Positions 57,067 to 64,000 of a stretch of 64,000 bases of DNA are shown here, in pieces. Below the pieces are notes generated by a model, which saw nothing but the letters and a program-made list of their open reading frames with translations, searched no databases and had not been told where the DNA came from. Origin of the DNA: Ephemerocybe angulata. Lineage: Eukaryota > Basidiomycota > Agaricomycetes > Agaricales > Psathyrellaceae. Positions within the stretch are counted from its first letter, which is position 1. Each line of letters begins with the position of its first letter. The stretch is from the NCBI GenBank assembly GCA_013368325.1, contig JAACJK010000110.1:620001-684000 (forward strand), in the 5' to 3' direction. The position numbers and the translations under genes are program-made.

Positions 57067-59525
57067 TCACTGCCAGAGCAAGGCTCTGGACCCGCTGAAC
57101 TCTTTCCATTCGCGACGGACCTGTCCCCACCTACGAGACATGATGGGCTGGGGACCGGGTGTATAATGTGAGAATCCTTCAACCGAATAGAGGGCGGGTA
57201 AGTTTGTCTTCAAGAAGGTTAACACAGTTGAAGGCGAATAGATTGGCGATCTCCCAACGTTGAGATATTTCAAGGCAAAAGGTGCACCAGGAACAATGTC
57301 CCCGGTTATCCTAGAGGTATCAAACACCAACGCCAGTTTGAAAAGAGAAGGGCACCCTTGGAGGATCGCGATGAGATGGGTATGATCGATGTGGGGAGGA
57401 TGGAAGTCCGAGATGGAACTGCACATAGCCAACTCCTCGATTTGGGGGAACGCCTCAGGAATCGCTGCAATCTCGGCCGGGGTGACACGAATGGCGGCCT
57501 GCAAGCCCAAATTTAAACTTCGAAGTTTTCTGAAACCAAGAAGGGACGAGATGTTGACCTCCTGAGAACGTTTGGCTATTGGAATGTCCGGGGGTTCGGG
57601 AGTCCGAAGGTCCGCCTCGAAGGTCCGTAGGTCCGTGGTGAAGGTCCGAACGACCGTATGTCTGCCATAAATATTCGAAGGGTTGTGTATGGAAGCAAGC
57701 CGCAAAGGGGCTGCATTACTGTGTGTCTGCGGGGGCGGGAGATCTGGCGCGGAATTTAAGCGCTGGTTGCAGCTACTTTCCGGTGTGTGGGTCCTGGGCT
57801 CGGTAGCAGCTGGCAAACAGGCGTTTTGGGAGCTAGTGATAGGACTCAGGAAACCCGTAAAGCAAGGAGATCCATGCAGAGTAGCATCGCGGGAGTCCAA
57901 TAGCTATTTCGATGGTTTAGATGCTTGAATTGGAACGGGCTCTTTCAAGTGTTCTTTGGATTGTCTTTGGAGTTCTCTCCCAGATAACTCAGCTACAGAG
58001 GTTGGCAGCTTAAACCTCTCTACGCAAGCACAATTGACGTCAGTGAGGGGAAAGCGCAAGCGCTCAGGCTGCAACCAAAGCCGGGTCGGGCTCCCCGACG
58101 GAGACGGTCAATGTGATCGGGGCGGGGGGCGGGTGCCTGGGAATCGGTTCCGGCCTCCAGCGGCCTCGCTCTAATTGCTCTTAAGCTGCATAGACTAGCC
58201 AATATGAATGTCTGATACTATTCATTACCTGCATGTCTCCAAAGTCGACGGCGGGAGGTCCACACGCGCCGCTCAGGCGGACCCTCGGACGTACGGACCT
58301 CGGACCTCGGACCCCGGACTGCCGGACCTCCGGACTTTCCAATTCGGCGACTTTTTGGACCTCCTGGGTGAGATCAAGTTCCATTGGTTCGTCCGTGCTT
58401 CTGGAATATCTGAAGTCATTGAACCAAAGGGTTTCGAGAGTCAGAGGGTTGCAATGGAAGGGCATAGTGTCGATCGTCTCCTGAATTTCGGATGTCGAAG
58501 CCGTTTCGTCTGTAACACATTTAATCTCGGTAATGACGTTTGTCGGGGGAATGTAGCACAAAAGGTTACGAAATTTTGAGGCGGTTGTCCGATGTATACG
58601 AAGGGAATTTAGAGATGAGAAGGAGCCGCAGATTAGATCACTTCCTGCAGTCATTTCTAGGTCGATGATTGTTTCGTTTTCCCCTTGGATGCAGAGCGCT
58701 TTCAGATGGGGTAGGAGAGCGAGATGTCGGACCATGGAAGTTGTGACGAAGGACACGGTAAGCTTTTCCAAGTATTGCAACGGAATCGATGTTATGAATT
58801 CTTTGATGGAGGCTCGACCTTCGGGTTCAGAACGTTCCGACTCGTCGTATATGTTAAGGCATCGTAGACGAGGAAGTCGTTTGATAGCCTCTTCCAAGGA
58901 TTTTGCGTGGAGAGGCAACTGTTGCGGAACGTCGAAGGAGAGCGATGTAATCGAGTCACTCAAGAAGAGGGACATGTACGGGGATATCTGTCTTGCGGCA
59001 TCCTCCCCCATCGTGAAAGCGATGTCCTCTGGTGACGACCAGTAAAAGGTTTTGAGGAGAGGTGACAAAACCCCACGTTTTCCATCCGTTGCTACATGCA
59101 AAGCTTTCCAGGCTTCTATGGATAGGACAGTTGTTTGATGTAGTCCAAGGTGGAGGTCTCGGATTCGCGGGGCATAGTACGTCAGGTATCGGTCCAGATC
59201 CTCTAGGGTGATAACGCGACGCGGGTACTGATTGTGTAGCACTGGTTAAACAAACGTCTCGTTGAGTCGGAGTGAGACAGCTTACTAGAACATCTACTGT
59301 GATTCGAGGATTCCCTTCAAGAGGTCTTGTCGTTATAGTCCACAGCTCTTTGGTGGACTGCAGGCAAGATATGAAGGGCTTCCAGAAGGCGACATCGTAC
59401 CAGAGTGCGTCAAGCGCTGGTTCCAGGAAGTCCCGGCATGTCAACGCCATCGCGACTAATGTTGAAGCCCTCATATAAGCGCAGACATTGCGAATTACTT
59501 CCTGAGCGAGTGGAGGGTGATTCAT
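57067..59525 (-). pseudogene. F-box/LRR-like paralogue 8, split by a transposon insertion
   Basis: Exon 1 from 59525 (MNHPPLAQEVIRNVCAYMRA...LVAMALTCRDFLEPALDALWYDV) and exon 2 (YPRRVITLEDLDRYLTYYAP, LSIEAWKALHVATDGKRGVL) are intact to MELDLTQEV. There a 793-bp element (57565-58357) interrupts the gene, and the frame stops inside it at 58181. The rest of the gene resumes after the element: NISSLLGFRKLRSLNLGLQA, IDHTHLIAILQGCPSLFKL, VGRSPIYSPSTVLTFLKTNL and MSRRWGQVRREWKEFSGSRA, with a stop at 57067. Apart from the insertion no other break was seen, so inactivation looks recent. A truncated F-box-bearing protein of about 430 aa could still be made. Confidence 0.88.
57565..58357. mobile_element. 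Non-autonomous DNA transposon (MITE-like) with 9-bp target duplication
   Basis: The 9-bp sequence GACCTCCTG flanks the element at 57556-57564 and 58358-58366. The ends are imperfect inverted repeats: the left end contains ATTGGAATGTCCGGGGG and the right end, reverse-complemented, contains ATTGGAAAGTCCGGAGG. Just inside each end are arrays of GGTCCG-type hexamers in opposite orientation (about 57595-57655 and 58282-58335). The interior codes for no transposase. TSD length and subterminal repeats would suit Mutator-like or hAT/KDZ-type elements, but the family is undecided. Confidence 0.85.
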
Positions 59526-60082
59526 AGCTGTGGTTCGAGCTGATGAAGGGATCAGAAGACTTCCCTTGCCATGCCAGTGCCACCGGGTTGGGCTTTGTTG
59601 AGTATCATTTGGCGTCTTGCTTGGCAAGGAAATGTTCAATATGATTGCCACCCCGAATTCATCGGTAGTTAGGCCTATTAGGCAAATCTGGCGGCAGGCC
59701 ATCCTCGGGCGAGGAGTATCGTGAAGGGATTAGACAGGAAGCCGTAGTTCACGATGACCATTCAATCTTCATGGATTACACACGCCATACTTCATTAACT
59801 AAATTCAGTTCTTGTGTGAACCGGCGAGGTTTTGCGTTATTTCTTTCGGAAGAGAGTACGCAAAAAGGTCAACTTCAGGCAGGACCTGATTTTCTATGTG
59901 TAACGTTTTCAGGGGCGGAGGCGGAAGTGACGCCAGTGCTGTCATATTGTGGTAATTAATCTTGAGGCCTGAGGGTGCCAAGGTACCCAAAGGCCGGTCA
60001 AACGTTCAATAATTCATGCCAAGATAGATAAAGGAGGAAAGATAGAAACAACGAGACCAAGAAGTAGATCGACAGCAAAAGC
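59526..60082. other. Intergenic between paralogue 8 and Utp14
   Basis: Promoter of paralogue 8 and 3' region of Utp14. A minus-strand frame at 59805-59990 contains TALASLPPPPLKTLHIENQV, which is faintly LRR-like and could be a family relic, but it is too short to claim. Confidence 0.4.
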
Positions 60083-63000
60083 CTACACCCTCTTCTCCAA
60101 CGGCGTAATAACCACACCCGGCTTCTTAACGACCCTCGGCAGCGTCGCCCTCTGGAACGCCGTCCTCGTATTCCACTGCACACCCAACGGCCGCTCCATC
60201 GCCTTCTCGAACTGCGCCTGGCTGCTGTACGGATACGGCAAATCCTTCACCATATACTTGGACGCCTTCTTGTCCCTCTTCTCCGAGATGATGATGTGCT
60301 TTTTGTTGTAATCCGCACGCGTCGTGGGGTCCACGCCCGCAATCTTCTTGATATATTTGGGCTTGGCGGGCTTTTTGCGCGTGCCGGCGCCGCCCCAGGT
60401 GCCCCAGCCGGGTATCGTTGTGTCGACCTCCTTGGGCGCGTCTTCAGCGATCTCTCGCTTCTTGGCCTCCTCGAACTCCTACCGAAACGACCAGTCAGCT
60501 GTTGGTTTTTATCATCGGGTATCAATAATATATCACGTACCTTGATAACGTTGTCACCAGCAAAAGCGAGAGCAACGAGATCCCTCTGCTGGAACGCACC
60601 AGGACCTGCTTTACCCTTCCCCTTCGCCTTGGCCAACAACGCCGCCTCCTGTGCATCCACCTCGCTATTCGCATCCTCGTCTTCCGAATCCCCACTGCCC
60701 CCAGCCGTAGCCACCATGCTAACCGCCTTCTTCCCAGCAGCCTTCTTCTTCTGCTTCAGCGCTGCCGAATCCTGAAGAGTAAGCACGTTCTCGGTCGAAA
60801 TCTCAAGCTCAGCGTCATCCTTCGCCTTGACCTTCTCCTCCTCGCGCTTCTTCGTCTCCTTCTTCAGCTTGTTCTTTGACTTGTCGGCGGACTTGCTCTC
60901 CTTGCTCACAACGACCTCGTTTTTCTTTGTGATCCTGATTGAGCTGGGCTGGTCAGTTTGCATAAGCCATGGGTTGGCTTCAGCAGAGGAGGAATCCCTT
61001 GGCTGTACCGGTGAGAGCGGTGGCGGCGACTGGAAATCTGTAGACCGGAGAGTGACGCTGGAAGTATCAGAAGGCGGGGGAACGTTGGAGGGTATTGTTA
61101 ATGAAGGCTTCTTCGAGGTAGAAGATGAAGCTCCAGGTCGGTACACCACGCGCCCTCCAGCGCGGTGCACGACGACTCCACTGCTAGGATCATGGTCGTC
61201 CTCATCATCCTCCACATCGCTTTCGCCCTCCTGCGCAGGACCCAACTCCTTAATGAAGTCATCCACATCCCTGTTCACAGCCGCCTCCTGCCTCGCCATC
61301 GCGTCCTTCATGAACTTCATCTGGAAAATACCCTTCCCCTTCTTCCCCTCCGGCAGGTCATCTCCCCCAGCCTCCCTAAGCGCCCTCAACTCCTCAAACG
61401 CCCCACTCCTAACCTTCTCCGCCGCCTCCTCCTCATCCATCCCCTCCTCCTCACTACTGCTCTCCTCACTATCATCCGACCCCACACCCTGCACCTTCTT
61501 CCTCAACTTCTCCCCTCTCGACAACATATCCTGAATCTCCTTCCTCTGATCCACATCCATATGCCCCTTCTGCATCTGCTTCGCCCACTTGCCCGTATGC
61601 TTATGCTTCAGCGTCGCCCGCTCCCTCGCGCGCTCCATAGCCTTCTTCGCCTGCACCTCCTCGTCCCCGCTGTCCTCCTCCTCGTCAATTTGCTCCGCGA
61701 GCCGCTCCTTCTCCTTCCGCCGCAGCTTGCGGTAGGTCTTGCTCTTGATTTTGTTCGCGCGGGCTGCCTTGAGTTCGGCGCGGAGCATGAGCTCGCGCAT
61801 TTTGCGGAGCTCGGAGCGACGCTGGGCGACCTCTTCGACGGTGAGGTTGTTAGCCTTGAGCAAGCTTTCTTCGGTGCCGTGCAGGTCCTCGTCCCGCATC
61901 TTGGCGTTCCTCAAGAGGGCGTCAACTGCGCTTTCCAATCCTGTTGTAGGCTAGATGGAGGGTGAAATATCAGAGAAATTCTCTCGTAGACTTTGGACTT
62001 TGGATAGAGCTCACCTTGAATTTGGCTGTCAACTCCATGTTCGAGACGCGGCCGGCCTTTTCTGCTTGGAGGGGGAAGCTCAAATGCTCTGCCTCGCGGA
62101 TCTTCTTCATCGTTCCGGACCATTTGTCGACTTCCTCCTTCGTCTGTTCGTAGGCCGCTTCACGGTCAAGACGTTCCTGAGCACGTTGGGGAAGAGGAGC
62201 GGACAGAGCCTTCGTTTTGGATGATCCGAGGATTTTGGTAGATTTTTTGAGGGTTTGGAGGGAGGATGATTGGGTGGCAAGGGGGGCGAGGAGGTCATCG
62301 AGGTTGAGCTTCGAACCTACGTAGATCAGAGGTTAGAATATATACATAGGGCGGTAGAGGATTTCATACCACTGGAATCTATCCGGAACTCGTCCTCTAC
62401 ACCAGTCTCCGTTTTTTCGCGGATGATACGGCGTTTTCGTGCCCTAGCGGGTTCCTCAGAATCATCTGCAGCCTTACGCTTCTGGGTTTGCGAAGTGGTA
62501 TCGAGGCCAGAGACGAAACTCTGCAAGTTGTCTAGTGCATCCTCACCGAGGTCCTCTTCGTCCGAGGCTGCAATATGCGCATCGTCCTCATCGTCCTCCA
62601 CATCCTCATCATCTTCCTCATCATCCTCTGAAATCTCCTCGTCGTCCTCCATGTCCTCGTCCTCATCCTCCGATGCGTCAGGTCTCGAGGAAGACGGCTG
62701 CTCGGATGTAGCGGCGGCCTTTTTGGCAGCTTCATCGTCGCTCCCCATATCTATATCACCCTTACCATCCAGAACATCGAGGAGGTCGATGAACTCATCG
62801 TCCTCCCCTTCGGCTTCCGAGTCCTCCTCTTCTTCCTCGCTTTCTTGGGCAGGCTTCCGTTGAGGCTGCTCGTCGTCGTCCTCATCGAGATTAACGTCCG
62901 CAAACCTCACCCCGCGGTCCTTCTTCACCGTTGATTTTTTACCCTATAAGATCACGCGTTAAGTATCCCAAACGACGAGGCAGCCCAAACGCGCATTCCC

Positions 63001-63432
63001 ACTAACCTTCTTCGGGAAGAACTCTGCAAACCGCTCCTCATCGCTCTCCTCAAACGCAGCATCACTATCCACCTCCTCATCATCCTCACTCGCAACCCTC
63101 TCATCATCCTCGTTCTCCCCAATCAGCCTTGCCCTCAACGCCTCCCTCGCCGCGTCCCCCATCTCATCCAGAGCCCCAAACTCCATCGCCTCGTCCCTGT
63201 CCAGATCCATCTTCACCTTCGACCGCCGCGTCTTCTCCGGCAGGTACTCGTAGACATCCTGGAACCCCGCTTCCCGCTGTTTCTTGTCCTTCAGGGTCTG
63301 GCGTTTTGCGAACCCCGCTTCGGCGTTGGCTTTGCTTTTGTCTCCTGCGCTCTTGGAGAACGCTTTTTTGGGGCCGCCGGGTCCAGATTTGCGAGGTGGG
63401 CCTGCCCGCGATGTGGACGGTAATTTTGGCAT
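60083..63432 (-). CDS. UTP14: Utp14, U3 snoRNP / SSU processome component
   Basis: Nucleolar protein of the 90S pre-ribosome, needed for early 18S rRNA processing; in yeast it activates the helicase Dhr1. Start at 63432 (MPKLPSTSRAGPPRKSGPGG). An early basic/acidic region (FQDVYEYLPEKTRRSKVKMD) is followed by long Asp/Glu tracts, SKLNLDDLLAPLATQSSS, KWSGTMKKIREAEHLSF, then RANKIKSKTYRKLRRKEKER, the hallmark Utp14 block. The acidic/Lys-rich middle leads to the diagnostic C-terminus VKDLPYPYSSQAQFEKAMER, GVQWNTRTAFQ and KKPGVVITPLEKRV. Five or six exons are separated by short introns (for example near 60540-60478 and 61950-62010). About 1,000 aa, slightly longer than yeast Utp14. Confidence 0.93.
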
Positions 63433-63677
63433 GGGAGTGGGTCGTGGATTTCACTTTGGCGTTAGAGAAACTTTCAATGGCTAGGTTAGGGTTTTACGGC
63501 TCTCGGGGTGAATCCGGACCGGTAGGGCGCTTCAGACTTCGAAGGCACCGTACTACTTTCTGACATACGCGTTGGAGATTCACCTGAATTTCGCTTTAGG
63601 TTTGGCGGCATTGTGTACATTGTGAGATTCAATTACTATGATAACAAAAGCAATGCGGCTCATGATCTGATTCTGAA

Positions 63678-64000
63678 TTATTTATATTGGTGTCCTTCAA
63701 CCAGCAAACGACGTCGCCTCCAAGTCGCGTCCCACCGATCGTCAAGAGCGTCCTGCACCTTTTTCCACCTGGCCATGTTCATATTGTGCAGATGTTCGGA
63801 ATCTTTGCCCAAAGAGCCCGCCTCAAGCCGCTCCAAATGTGGGAAGTTGGCCTCAATAAACTTCCATACAGATGCAGGAGAAGATATTGTTGAACAGCCG
63901 ACGTTCAGCTCGGTAAGTTTGAAGTATGGACCTCCGGTTTCCTCGCCAGAGACACGGGTGGCGTCAAAGCGCAATGCAAGTGTCACCAACGAGGGGCATC
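63678..64000 (-). CDS. F-box/LRR-like protein, paralogue 9 (C-terminal part; 5' end beyond right edge)
   Basis: Only the C-terminus is inside the window: LVTLALRFDATRVSGEETGG, LTELNVGCSTISSPASVWKF, IEANFPHLERLEAG and MARWKKVQDALDDRWDATW, with a stop at 63678. Block order matches the other paralogues (short LRR, then xSxIxSPxxV, then xRWxxV). It is as diverged as paralogue 1, to which RFDATRVSG/RFDATRISG is especially close. The F-box is expected to the right of the window. Confidence 0.78.
   Translation of the reverse strand, partial: CPSLVTLALRFDATRVSGEETGGPYFKLTELNVGCSTISSPASVWKFIEANFPHLERLEAGSLGKDSEHLHNMNMARWKKVQDALDDRWDATWRRRRLLVEGHQYK

Noticed and set aside
61165..61965. 266-codon plus-strand Leu/Arg-rich frame opposite Utp14
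   Set aside because: Antisense shadow of the Utp14 acidic/Lys-rich exon.

Overview
The window looks like nuclear DNA of a filamentous basidiomycete, probably a mushroom-forming Agaricomycete. Almost every recognisable gene is cut by several 50-70 nt GT-AG introns, genes lie on both strands with short spacers, and the content (coatomer beta, Utp14, a Pumilio protein, a fungal annexin with a Pro/Gly/Tyr/Gln N-terminus, a fasciclin-domain protein, many F-box-like proteins) is typical of that group. The species is not identifiable from the sequence alone. No rRNA, tRNA or CRISPR was seen.

Layout. 1-2431 (-): Pumilio RNA-binding protein, running off the left edge. 2432-8008: gene-poor, with one unrecognised candidate gene and a 557-bp TA-flanked MITE. 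8009-19910 (-): two related large F-box-like proteins separated by about 4.5 kb of gene-poor DNA. 20839-22553 (-): aldo/keto reductase. 23250-25210: a small damaged F-box gene and an F-box relic, associated with two diverged copies of a repeat. 25378-26120 (-): secreted fasciclin-domain protein. 26267-29649 (+): coatomer subunit beta. 32052-34326 (+): Ser/Arg-rich orphan. 34481-44216: five F-box/LRR-like paralogues. 45166-47482 (+): annexin. 48709-51817 (+): UIM- and IBR-like cysteine-rich protein. 52664-59525: three more paralogues. 60083-63432 (-): Utp14. From 63678 the tail of a ninth paralogue runs off the right edge.

The main story is a lineage-specific F-box/LRR-like family: nine copies in about 30 kb, placed between conserved housekeeping genes. 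Most copies share a two-exon layout (F-box-like exon 1, leucine-rich exon 2) and a conserved C-terminal signature (SPIYSPS...RRW). Three copies look broken: one has a one-base deletion in a C-run (near 40851), one a one-base deletion in a C10 run (55030-55039), and one is split by a 793-bp non-autonomous DNA transposon flanked by a 9-bp target duplication. Joining the flanks across that insertion restores the paralogue reading frame exactly. This is birth-and-death evolution of probable SCF substrate adaptors seen in progress; which substrates they bind cannot be read from the sequence.
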